This document shows positions 24,773 to 31,983 of a stretch of DNA of 33,413 bases, piece by piece (position 1 is the stretch's first letter; every line of letters starts with the position of its first letter). The notes beneath the pieces are model-generated. The model did not search any database, was not told the origin of the DNA, and saw only the letters and a program-made list of their open reading frames with translations. The stretch is from Candidatus Poribacteria bacterium. GTDB lineage: Bacteria > Poribacteria > WGA-4E > WGA-3G. Made by a program: the position numbers and the translations under genes. The stretch spans positions 1 to 33,413 of the forward strand of contig JAJEEK010000083.1 in assembly GCA_022821065.1 (NCBI GenBank), in the 5' to 3' direction.

Positions 24773-26152
24773 TTAGAGGATACCTTGTTCTTGTAGTTTT
24801 GCCAACAATTCTGCTTGTGTCCCTGTGCTTTTGGTTGAATTACATGCCCCACACAGCAACTGCAAGTTATCAATAGCATCAGTACCCCCATGGTTACGGG
24901 GTATAATATGGTCAACTGTCATATTTCTAAAAGGGAACTGCGTTTGGCAGCCATTACACAAACCTTCTTGTTTACCATACAATGTATGCTTGTGCGTGCG
25001 ATAATTCGGCAATTTTTCACTGCGTTTCGGGATATCCGTGCGATGGATGACGGTGCCAAAAAGCCCGACCTCCCTCTCCAAACGCATCCGCACCAAGTCA
25101 ACCGCCTTCTCTGAAATATCAATACCGATCCACTGCCGTCCAAGTCTCTCTGCTGCGACACATGTCGTTGCACACCCACAGAACGGATCTAACACAACAT
25201 CTGCTTTGTTGCTGCTCGCTTTTATGATACGTTCAAGTAACGCAATTGGCTTCTGTGTCGGATAGCCGGTACGTTCCTCCCGTGTCGGAGGAGGCACATC
25301 ATCCCAGATATTCCCATAAGACGCGCCTTTGTAGTCTTTCAGATACTTCCGCCTCTCTAATTTACCATCAGCGTGAATAACGATATTTCCTTTTTCGTAT
25401 TCCTCTTCCAAGCGTTCTTTACTCAACCGCCAACCGGAGGGATGTGGATTTACGAATCCACGCCATTCATAGCAAAGATTTGGACGATCACCCATACCTG
25501 GCGAGGACCAAATATGGGCGGAGTCGTTGTAATACCGCTGTCCCTTCTCGTCAACATGTTTGAATTTCTTCACAATTTCAGCTTCTGTCAGTTCTCTTTC
25601 TGGACGCAATTCTGCGGATCTCGATGCTGCATAATACAAAAGTATATCAGCATTGTTGCCCCACCGTGTGCTGCGATGCTGCGAGCCTTTTTGCGTGGAC
25701 GTTGCGCGCTTCCATGTGATCTCAGACCGGAAGTTATTTCTTCCAAAAATGCTGTCCATGATTATCTTCAGATAGTGACTGGCAGTTGGATCGCAATGGA
25801 GATAGATATTCCCAGTCTTTTTCAAGACGCGTTTCATCTCTAACAACCGGATCGCCATCATAATCAGGTAAGACTTCATGCCTTTCCCATGTGTCAACTC
25901 TGCAGTGTGAATCGCTTGATATAACGCTGGCTCGCGGTCAGCAATTTCACCGTGCCATGCGTTATCCACATCCGACAGCGTCCACGTGTCTTTAAATGCA
26001 GCACCTGCTGCTTGGCTCCCGATAGGGGCGGCGTAGTTCCGATTGGAATTGAAAGGCGGGTCCAGATAGATCAAATCTACGGACTCGCTGTCCATACCCC
26101 GTAGCACAAATAGATTATCATTCTCAAATATGGTGCGATTTTTAATGTTCAT
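24773..26152 (-). CDS. DNA methyltransferase fused to HNH endonuclease domain
   Basis: The 459-residue protein combines two activities. Residues 1-360 are a beta-class amino-methyltransferase: motif IV D31-P-P-F34 (DLIYLDPPFNSNRNY), the recognition region, and motif I D322-P-F-C-G-C327 (VVLDPFCGCATTCVAAERLG). Residues about 385-459 are an HNH nuclease: C399-x2-C402, D414-H415 (TVDHIIPRNHGG), N429, C434-x2-C437-N438. The two zinc-binding CxxC pairs and the DH are intact. A one-chain restriction-modification enzyme or a modification-dependent nuclease is possible. The ATG directly follows the PhyH stop (TAAATG), so translation is coupled. The MDR dehydrogenase follows. Target sequence is unknown. 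Confidence 0.88.
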   Translation of the reverse strand: MNIKNRTIFENDNLFVLRGMDSESVDLIYLDPPFNSNRNYAAPIGSQAAGAAFKDTWTLSDVDNAWHGEIADREPALYQAIHTAELTHGKGMKSYLIMMAIRLLEMKRVLKKTGNIYLHCDPTASHYLKIIMDSIFGRNNFRSEITWKRATSTQKGSQHRSTRWGNNADILLYYAASRSAELRPERELTEAEIVKKFKHVDEKGQRYYNDSAHIWSSPGMGDRPNLCYEWRGFVNPHPSGWRLSKERLEEEYEKGNIVIHADGKLERRKYLKDYKGASYGNIWDDVPPPTREERTGYPTQKPIALLERIIKASSNKADVVLDPFCGCATTCVAAERLGRQWIGIDISEKAVDLVRMRLEREVGLFGTVIHRTDIPKRSEKLPNYRTHKHTLYGKQEGLCNGCQTQFPFRNMTVDHIIPRNHGGTDAIDNLQLLCGACNSTKSTGTQAELLAKLQEQGIL

Positions 26153-27118
26153 TTATCGGTAAGGCTCCAGGTCAATCCCAGGATATGCCACTTCAAGACG
26201 TGCGAGGGCTTCCGGCGTATAATATGCATCACCAGGGGCGGGCCACCCTAAAACGCGCCGCACAGCCGGGGTCGTCTGCGTAACAAATTTCACGTAGTTT
26301 GGGCTGCTCCACCCTGGCACCGGACGCGTTGTTTTACACCAATCGTCATTGTCCGCCCGATGAAAATGATACCCCATCCACCCGCGTTGTCTGCGCTTGT
26401 TTTCAAACGGTTGTGCCGCGTGAACCAAATAACTGGAACGGAATGAAACACTCCCCGCTTTCGCTGTAAGTGGGACCGGATCCGCGAGTTCCCCTTTAAA
26501 TTCCCGTAAATCAGGAATACCCATCCCGCCTGCTCTGCCCGGATACTTTGCCCATATTTTATCCAACTGGTTCTGTGAACCCGGACAGACAAGCATCGGC
26601 GCACCGTCGAATTCGATGTCGTGGACGAAGATAGCGGTTAAAATATATCCGTACCGTTGCCAATCTGGATGTGGCGGCAAGGGCGAGTTTGTCGCGTTGT
26701 CAATATGGTATCCTTGCCATAAATGTTCGCTATGACGGCTATCGGTGAGACCCTCTCGAAAGAAGATTTGCCCATAACCGAGCCGAATTTCTTCCGTATC
26801 TAATAGCTGCTTTGCGATCGACAGATACACCTCGTTTTCGATGAGTCTATCCACCGCTTCCAACCCTGTCGGGAAATGCACCGCTTTTCCAAAGGGACCC
26901 GCGAGTCGTTGCATATCACTGTTTTTCTCATAAGCACGCTTTAAGGCTTCCGGTTGCGAAACCCATTTCGCTCGATATTCAGTATGCGTCAAGCCATCGT
27001 AGGCGTTTCGTTCAATCTCTTCAAGTGCGGGTGCGATTACTTCCGGTGAAAACACGTTGGGTACCACAATGATTCCATCCTGTTCCCATGTCGCCAATTG
27101 TTCCGTCGTCAGTTGCAT
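26153..27118 (-). CDS. Phytanoyl-CoA dioxygenase (PhyH) family oxygenase
   Basis: The protein has 321 residues from the ATG at 27118, which has GGGAGG at 7 nt and lies 4 nt after the dehydratase stop; a longer frame from 27169 overlaps that gene and lacks a site. The active-site residues are complete: H138-I-D140 (GYHIDN), distal H233 (YLVHAAQPF) and a following basic KRRQRG for 2-oxoglutarate. It is divergent from the other three PhyH proteins and about 50 residues longer. The stop is directly followed by the ATG of the methyltransferase-HNH gene. A small-molecule substrate is most likely; action on modified DNA bases is possible given the partner but unproven. Confidence 0.85.
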   Translation of the reverse strand: MQLTTEQLATWEQDGIIVVPNVFSPEVIAPALEEIERNAYDGLTHTEYRAKWVSQPEALKRAYEKNSDMQRLAGPFGKAVHFPTGLEAVDRLIENEVYLSIAKQLLDTEEIRLGYGQIFFREGLTDSRHSEHLWQGYHIDNATNSPLPPHPDWQRYGYILTAIFVHDIEFDGAPMLVCPGSQNQLDKIWAKYPGRAGGMGIPDLREFKGELADPVPLTAKAGSVSFRSSYLVHAAQPFENKRRQRGWMGYHFHRADNDDWCKTTRPVPGWSSPNYVKFVTQTTPAVRRVLGWPAPGDAYYTPEALARLEVAYPGIDLEPYR

Positions 27119-27122
27119 GAGG

Positions 27123-28157
27123 TTACCTCCCTGTGAACGTTTCCCATTTATCCTCTTGAACCCCTTCACTATCCGCTTTCCGTTGAATCGTCTGCCACCA
27201 TTCCCGGTTTTCTACGTACCACTGAATCGTCTCACGCATACCATCTTCAAATTGGATCGTTGGTTCCCATCCGACATCACGAGCGATTTTTCCAGAATCC
27301 AACAGGTAGCGACAATCGTGTCCAGGCCTGTCTGGCACGTACGTTTTTAGACGCTGCGGTTTATTGAGAACATCCAAAATGAAATCGCTAATCTCCTCAA
27401 TGCTCTTCTCCACGCCACTCCCAACGTTGTAGGTTTCCCCGATTTTGCCGTGCTTGATCACAGCTGCGACAGCTCGACAGTGGTCCTCAACGTGTAGCCA
27501 CTCCCGACGGTTATGGCTGCTCCTATAAAGTGTTAACGGCAAATCTTGGATCGCATTCGTCGTGAACAGTGGAATGAGTTTTTCTGGATGCTGGTAGGGA
27601 CCGTAGTTGTTCGCACAATTAGAGATCGTTATCGGCATATTAAAACTATGAAAATAGGCGTTCACGAGATGGTCCGCCGCCGCTTTAGAAGCATTATACG
27701 GCGTTTGCGGACGATACGGCGAGCACTCATCAAAAGCATCCGGCGAATCCAACGAAAGCTCACCATAAACCTCACACGTAGAGATGTGATGAAACCGTTG
27801 CACATCGAACTTCCTCGCTGCATCTAACAACACCTGCGTCCCCATCACATTCGTTTCACAAAAACGCCGAGGGTGTAAAATCGCACGACTGTTGTGAGAC
27901 TCCGCAGCGAAATTGACAATCACATCTGGTGCCTCTTTCTTACAGACGTTTTCTACAAACACCGAGTCCACAATGTCACCATGGACAAATTTGTAGCGTT
28001 CATGGTAACGTTCCGTTATATCTGTCAAATTAGCGATATTACCAGCGTACGTCAGTAGATCAAGGTTAACAATGGCATCGTCTGAATAGTGCCGCAGCCA
28101 ATATCGGATGAAGTTGGTACCGATAAAGCCAGCACCACCAGTGACCAGCAACTTCAT
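27123..28157 (-). CDS. rfbB: dTDP-glucose 4,6-dehydratase-like (RmlB/RfbB) protein
   Basis: The 344-residue product has the short-chain dehydrogenase fold of nucleotide-sugar 4,6-dehydratases: GGAGFIG (residues 7-13), the Y154-x3-K158 pair (YNASKA), NCANNYGPYQHPEKLIPLF, and RREWLHVEDHCRA. Such enzymes turn dTDP-glucose into the 4-keto-6-deoxy sugar for deoxysugars such as rhamnose. The usual catalytic T-D-E triad is T127-C128-E129 (STCEVYGE), and the AAESHVDRS motif is AAESHNSRA, so the substrate or reaction may differ. It starts an operon with PhyH, methyltransferase-HNH and MDR dehydrogenase, under the promoter at 28266-28295. Confidence 0.85.
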   Translation of the reverse strand: MKLLVTGGAGFIGTNFIRYWLRHYSDDAIVNLDLLTYAGNIANLTDITERYHERYKFVHGDIVDSVFVENVCKKEAPDVIVNFAAESHNSRAILHPRRFCETNVMGTQVLLDAARKFDVQRFHHISTCEVYGELSLDSPDAFDECSPYRPQTPYNASKAAADHLVNAYFHSFNMPITISNCANNYGPYQHPEKLIPLFTTNAIQDLPLTLYRSSHNRREWLHVEDHCRAVAAVIKHGKIGETYNVGSGVEKSIEEISDFILDVLNKPQRLKTYVPDRPGHDCRYLLDSGKIARDVGWEPTIQFEDGMRETIQWYVENREWWQTIQRKADSEGVQEDKWETFTGR

Positions 28158-28265
28158 TAATTAAGAATTACCTCCCGCAAGGTCGGATGAATTGCCCGTT
28201 GCGATAGTTTCGTGCCCAAATGCTTCTATTTGCGTGTTTGCGGTTATCTATCAAAACCTAACCAT

Positions 28266-28295
28266 ATCTTACCAGAAACAGCCGTCGCCTGTCAA
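28266..28295 (-). promoter_or_regulatory. Promoter of the dehydratase-PhyH-methyltransferase operon
   Basis: On the minus strand TTGACA (28295-28290), an 18-base spacer and TAAGAT (28271-28266) stand about 108 bases before the ATG at 28157. The leader of about 100 nt is long enough to hold regulatory structure. Confidence 0.6.
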
Positions 28296-28368
28296 TCCAA
28301 ATTCACTCTGGGCATTAGAAATCGCTACAAACAGGAGCCTTCAATTTTACGTCTTTTTTTCAATATCC

Positions 28369-28396
28369 GCTGCGAAATGCTGCGAAATGCTGCGAA
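28369..28396. repeat. 10-base tandem repeat (CTGCGAAATG, about 2.7 copies)
   Basis: CTGCGAAATG is repeated twice and followed by CTGCGAA, then further on by CTGCGATTT. It stands between the two divergent promoters, so it might bind a regulator, but may also be slipped-strand sequence. Confidence 0.6.
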
Positions 28397-28506
28397 TTTT
28401 TCTGCGATTTGTTATAAAACATAACATATATTAAGTATTTTTGCCTGTGAAAAGGACAACACCAAAAACCTACAATTGAATGCCCTGTCGCTACAAAAAA
28501 CAACTG

Positions 28507-28536
28507 TTGACAAATAGTTATGAAATATTGTAAAAT
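28507..28536 (+). promoter_or_regulatory. Promoter of the aldo/keto reductase gene
   Basis: TTGACA (28507-28512), an 18-base spacer and TAAAAT (28531-28536) stand on the plus strand, 74 bases before the ATG at 28611. Confidence 0.65.
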
Positions 28537-28610
28537 AGTAGATAAATTCAAATCGTCGTACACTTTGTAGGTGGGATTTCTACCCCCGATCCACTCAGAA
28601 AGAAGAAACT

Positions 28611-29549
28611 ATGCGCCAACGCAAATTAGGAAACACAGGACTCATCGTCTCCGAAATAGGCATGGGAACATGGGAACTCGGCGGCCGTGAATGGGGAGAC
28701 ATCGGCGAAACCGATGCCATCGATCTCCTGCGATACGCCTTTGAAAACGGTGTTACCTATTACGATACGGCAGACCAATACGGTGGCGGACGCGCGGAAC
28801 AACTGCTCGGCGAGGCTTTCTCAGCACTCGGAGACAGAGTCGTCATCGCCACGAAACTCGGATACGAATTAAATTCCGACGGTTGGATCAGCCACGGTTG
28901 GGAACGTCCATCGTTTAATGCTTCACCCGACTATATCCGGTCAGCAGTTGAAGGCAGCCTCACACGCTTGAAGCGGGATGTGATAGACATCTACCAATTT
29001 CATGGACCACCACCAGCATCCGAATGGGATGACGCTTTCGGAACGATGGAAAACCTCAAAGCCGAAGGCAAAATCCGATTTTATGGGATGGGGCTCGGCA
29101 GTGAAGCAGACGCATTGAAGGCGATAACAGAAACCGGTATCTCTTCACTGATGCTGACCTATAATATCCTCACACAAGACATGGCAACACCCGTGATGGA
29201 GACTGCCACTGAAAACGGCATCGCTGTTGTCGTCCGGCAACCGTTGTCCTCGGGATTACTCTCCGGCCAACTCCGACCCGATACCGTCTTCGCAGAAAAT
29301 GACTATCGGAAAACCTGGCCCCGTGAGAAATACCTCGCCGATCTGGAACGCGTTGAACAGGTGAAATCAATTGTTGGAAATACCGCGCGAAGCCTGCCAC
29401 AAGCCGCACTCAAATTTATCTTGGCACACCCCGCAGTCGCTTGTGTCGTCCCGGGGATGATGACACCCGCACAAGTTGACGATGGTGTAGCGACCTCCGA
29501 CGCACCTCCCATACCCAACACCGTCCTAAACCAACTACGAGACGACTAA
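28611..29549 (+). CDS. Aldo/keto reductase
   Basis: The 312-residue protein is an NADPH-dependent aldo/keto reductase: MRQRKLGNTGLIVSEIGMGT at the start, the catalytic set Asp and Tyr in YYDTADQYGGGRAE (about residues 49-62), Lys in VVIATKLGYE, and DIYQFHGPP for the active-site His. C-terminal QAALKFILAHPAVACVVPGM is the usual nucleotide-binding end. Cytoplasmic. It is followed 10 nt later by the MTH1187-type gene. Many relatives of this subgroup occur with sugar oxidoreductases; the substrate is unknown. Confidence 0.88.
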   Translation: MRQRKLGNTGLIVSEIGMGTWELGGREWGDIGETDAIDLLRYAFENGVTYYDTADQYGGGRAEQLLGEAFSALGDRVVIATKLGYELNSDGWISHGWERPSFNASPDYIRSAVEGSLTRLKRDVIDIYQFHGPPPASEWDDAFGTMENLKAEGKIRFYGMGLGSEADALKAITETGISSLMLTYNILTQDMATPVMETATENGIAVVVRQPLSSGLLSGQLRPDTVFAENDYRKTWPREKYLADLERVEQVKSIVGNTARSLPQAALKFILAHPAVACVVPGMMTPAQVDDGVATSDAPPIPNTVLNQLRDD

Positions 29550-29559
29550 GGAAAAATCT

Positions 29560-29856
29560 ATGAAAGTGATTGCGGACCTTTGCGTCGTCCCGATGGGGGT
29601 CGGCGTTTCGGTCTCAAAATACGTCACGGCGTGTGAACAGGTGCTGAAAGCAGCAGGTTTGGAAACCAAATTGCACGCCTACGGCACGAATATCGAAGGC
29701 GATTGGGACACCGTGTTCGCAGCGATACGGCGATGCCATGAAGTCGTCCACGAGATGGGCGCCCCCCGAATTACAACAACCCTCAAATTCGGTACCCGGA
29801 CCGACAGAACACAAACGATGGAAGATAAGATTACCAGCGTCGAAAAACAGTTATAG
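29560..29856 (+). CDS. MTH1187/UPF0045 family (thiamine-binding-like) protein
   Basis: The 98-residue protein matches the small ferredoxin-like MTH1187 family (UPF0045): MKVIADLCVVPMGVGVSVSK, a central KLHAYGTNIEGDWDTVFAAI, and EMGAPRITTTLKFGTRTDR near the end. Members bind thiamine in some structures; their role is unclear. The ATG is 10 nt after the aldo/keto reductase stop with an AAGGA site, so the two form an operon. A hairpin at 29890-29908 follows. Confidence 0.85.
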   Translation: MKVIADLCVVPMGVGVSVSKYVTACEQVLKAAGLETKLHAYGTNIEGDWDTVFAAIRRCHEVVHEMGAPRITTTLKFGTRTDRTQTMEDKITSVEKQL

Positions 29857-29889
29857 GAAAATCCAAAAACATCTTCATAACTGTAGCAT

Positions 29890-29908
29890 AGGAAACCGTT
29901 GGTTTCCT
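29890..29908. repeat. REP-like hairpin (AGGAAACC-GTT-GGTTTCCT)
   Basis: A perfect 8-base inverted repeat with a 3-base loop stands 33 bases after the MTH1187-type gene. No T run follows. It has the same plan as the hairpin at 14286-14304 (8-base stem, 3-base loop, just after a gene end). It may end or stabilise the mRNA of the two upstream genes. Confidence 0.6.
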
Positions 29909-29963
29909 GTGGATCCTTGGAAACGAACTTTAATACGACCCTATAAAGAGGCAATACTATCCA

Positions 29964-31265
29964 ATGTACAAAAAACTTTTCCTCATAGGATTGACAAGTC
30001 TTATGAGTTTTCTCATAGTAACGAACACCAGCCACGCCCAAGAACGTATTACCGGTCCCTGGCTCTGGATGATCGCACTCACCGAACTCAACGAAGGCGG
30101 ACAAGCCTCCACCGATATTGATTCTCTTGATGAAGCCAGTAAAGGCAGAACGACCGAAGAACACATCGCACAAAACGGCGCAAACGAAGGCGATGAAGTC
30201 AGCGGCTATAGGTGGACATCAGGTGAACTCCCAGCAGACGGCAACATCAACACCATGCTCGTTGATATCGGAATGACAGACATTGCCGATTTTAACGATG
30301 TCACGTCTTATGCCATTATTATCATCGAATCCGACGAAGAGCAACGCAATGTGCCAATGGGTGTCAGCAGCGATGACTCTATCAAAGTCTGGCTCAACGG
30401 CGAAGTCGTCCATAAAAACGCAGTCAACCGTGGGCGCGGCGGTGCCAATGAATTCCAAGATGAATTCCAAGTTAACCTCAAAGAAGGCGCGAACCTTCTA
30501 ATGGTCAAGGTCAGTGAGCGCGGCGGCGGTTGGGGTATGAACGTCGGCATCGATGCCGATTTCGACCACAGCCTAAACTTTGATGATTACGAACACGTCA
30601 AAGTAGACGCGAAAGGCGACCCTATCCCCGTACAAGAAACGGCATGGGGCGCGAACAAACGCATTACCGGGCCCTGGCTCTGGATGATCGCACCCACTAA
30701 AGCCAACCAAGGTGGGCAGGCTTCCACCGATGTTGATTCGCTTGATGAAGAAAGTAACGGCAAAGTCACAGAAGAGGAAGTCGCAAAAAACGGTGCAAAC
30801 GAAGGCGATGAAGTCGGCGATTATGAATGGACGGTCGGTACCCTCCCAGCAGACGGAAACATCAACGCTATGCTCGTCTCAATAGGTATGACAAACGTCG
30901 CCGATTTTAACGATGTCACGTCTTACGCGCTGATCACCCTCAAAACGACCAAAGCACAGCGCGGCGTTATAATGGGAGTCAACAGTGATGACTCTATCAA
31001 AGTCTGGCTCAACGGTGAAGTCGTCCATACAAACGCCGTAAATCGCGGACGTGGCAACGCAAACGCCTTCCAAGATACCTTTGAGGTTGACCTCAAACGC
31101 GGTAATAACATCTTAATGGTGAAAGTCAGTGAACGTGGCGGCGGATGGGGAATGTACGTCGGCATCGATGCCGATTTCGCTATCACAAGCAGGCCCGGCT
31201 CCCTCGCCGTTGAACCCACAGGGAAATTTATAACGAAATGGGGCGAACTCAAACGCACCCGTTAA
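29964..31265 (+). CDS. Secreted protein with two copies of a GPWLWMIA-type beta domain and C-terminal tag
   Basis: The 433-residue protein has a signal peptide (residues 1-25, ending SHA) and two copies of a domain of about 165 residues: from about 29 to 190 and from about 224 to 405. Each copy starts ITGPWLWMIA, continues QASTDxDSLDE and ADGNIN, and ends SSDDSIKVWLNGEVVH with NRGRG and LMVKVSERGGGWGM. The second half recalls galactose-binding-like jelly rolls, where DDxxKVWLNG is common, and may bind glycans. The N-terminal half of the domain was not recognised. The C-terminus is VEPTGKFITKWGELKRTR. It starts a set of three tandem relatives. It is probably exported; the ligand is not known. 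Confidence 0.75.
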   Translation: MYKKLFLIGLTSLMSFLIVTNTSHAQERITGPWLWMIALTELNEGGQASTDIDSLDEASKGRTTEEHIAQNGANEGDEVSGYRWTSGELPADGNINTMLVDIGMTDIADFNDVTSYAIIIIESDEEQRNVPMGVSSDDSIKVWLNGEVVHKNAVNRGRGGANEFQDEFQVNLKEGANLLMVKVSERGGGWGMNVGIDADFDHSLNFDDYEHVKVDAKGDPIPVQETAWGANKRITGPWLWMIAPTKANQGGQASTDVDSLDEESNGKVTEEEVAKNGANEGDEVGDYEWTVGTLPADGNINAMLVSIGMTNVADFNDVTSYALITLKTTKAQRGVIMGVNSDDSIKVWLNGEVVHTNAVNRGRGNANAFQDTFEVDLKRGNNILMVKVSERGGGWGMYVGIDADFAITSRPGSLAVEPTGKFITKWGELKRTR

Positions 31266-31505
31266 GGCAGGCACTTTCAACCAAACAATTCAAAAAAAAC
31301 AATTTATAGTGAAACGAAAAAATAAAGAGACACTTTCCTCCCCCGGTAGGGTTTTTGCTGAAGAAATCCGCAGAAACACCCAAGCAAGGGGAAACGCCCC
31401 AGCAAAAACACCCCCAGCAAAAACGGTGTTTCTTCACGGTTTCCTAACCGAACCGGTGTGGAGTGTCCTATTAATTCTAAATTTTACTATAATCGAAAAA
31501 TATAT

Positions 31506-31534
31506 TTGACTTTTTTGGTAACTTGTGCTAATCT
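31506..31534 (+). promoter_or_regulatory. Possible promoter upstream of the MITE-like element
   Basis: TTGACT (31506-31511), a 17-base spacer and TAATCT (31529-31534) stand on the plus strand. The next gene starts at 31984, so the leader would be about 440 nt and include the 342-base inserted element. Confidence 0.4.
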
Positions 31535-31603
31535 GTTACGTTAGTTGAATAGATAGAAAAACGATAATATAATCATTTTGCCCTACTATTCTAAAACTTT
31601 TTT

Positions 31604-31945
31604 AGGACTTACGCAACATTGATAACAATTGAAGATTTTGAGTTGTTGTCGTGTGTAATCGTCTCGTATAATGTACTGCAATAGTCAGATCCATGAGATC
31701 CCCTTTTTAGTATTTAAGTCTGTGGTAGGATAGAAATACTATAAAGGATCCCCCATGGATCGCCAAGCAAAACTTCTAACTACGTGCTTATACCTTTTTA
31801 GGTAGCAACTGGAGTTATTGGAACTGCGACGTAGATGAATTCCCAAAGAGGCGTTCCTATTTTGCCTTTGTTTATTTGGTCAAATTTATAGGAATAAAGT
31901 TCGCCTTTTTTTCTCTTTGTCAGCAAAGGAAGCTGCGTAAGTTCT
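31604..31945. mobile_element. MITE-like or decayed IS element with terminal inverted repeats
   Basis: The ends are AGGACTTACGCAAC (31604-31617) and, inverted, AGAACTTACGCAGC (31945-31932): 12 of 14 bases match. Inside, two 28-base arms (31688-31715 and 31734-31761) form an imperfect inverted repeat with 22 of 28 matching. A short frame from 31755 (MDRQAKLLTTCLYLFR) stops after 16 codons and may be the start of a lost transposase. No target duplication was clear. The AGAACTTACGCA end also occurs at 18623. Confidence 0.5.
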
Positions 31946-31983
31946 ATTTCTAACAAGCAATGAAGGATGGTTTAAAAAAATAA

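Larger units (their letters stand above)
28158..28610. other. Divergent intergenic region with two promoters and a tandem repeat
   Basis: The region holds the minus-strand promoter at 28266-28295, a 10-base tandem repeat at 28369-28396 and the plus-strand promoter at 28507-28536. It is AT-rich. No gene was found on either strand. Confidence 0.6.
31266..31983. other. Non-coding region with promoter and MITE-like element
   Basis: No gene could be supported in 718 bases. Inverted GGGTTTTTGCTG (31349-31360) with two downstream CAGCAAAAAC copies (31399-31423) could fold downstream of the preceding gene. A promoter at 31506-31534 is separated from the next start codon by the element at 31604-31945. 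Confidence 0.5.

Noticed and set aside
21320..28157. A single DNA-hypermodification or phage-defence island (two methyltransferases, acetyltransferase, PhyH, sugar dehydratase)
   Set aside because: Genes lie on one strand, but there is a 212-base gap, no helicase, integrase or phage gene, and each enzyme also fits ordinary metabolism. Kept only as separate leads.
31309..31509. 66-codon plus-strand frame after the two-domain protein
   Set aside because: No ribosome site, composed of repeats of CAGCAAAAAC-like sequence; most likely non-coding.
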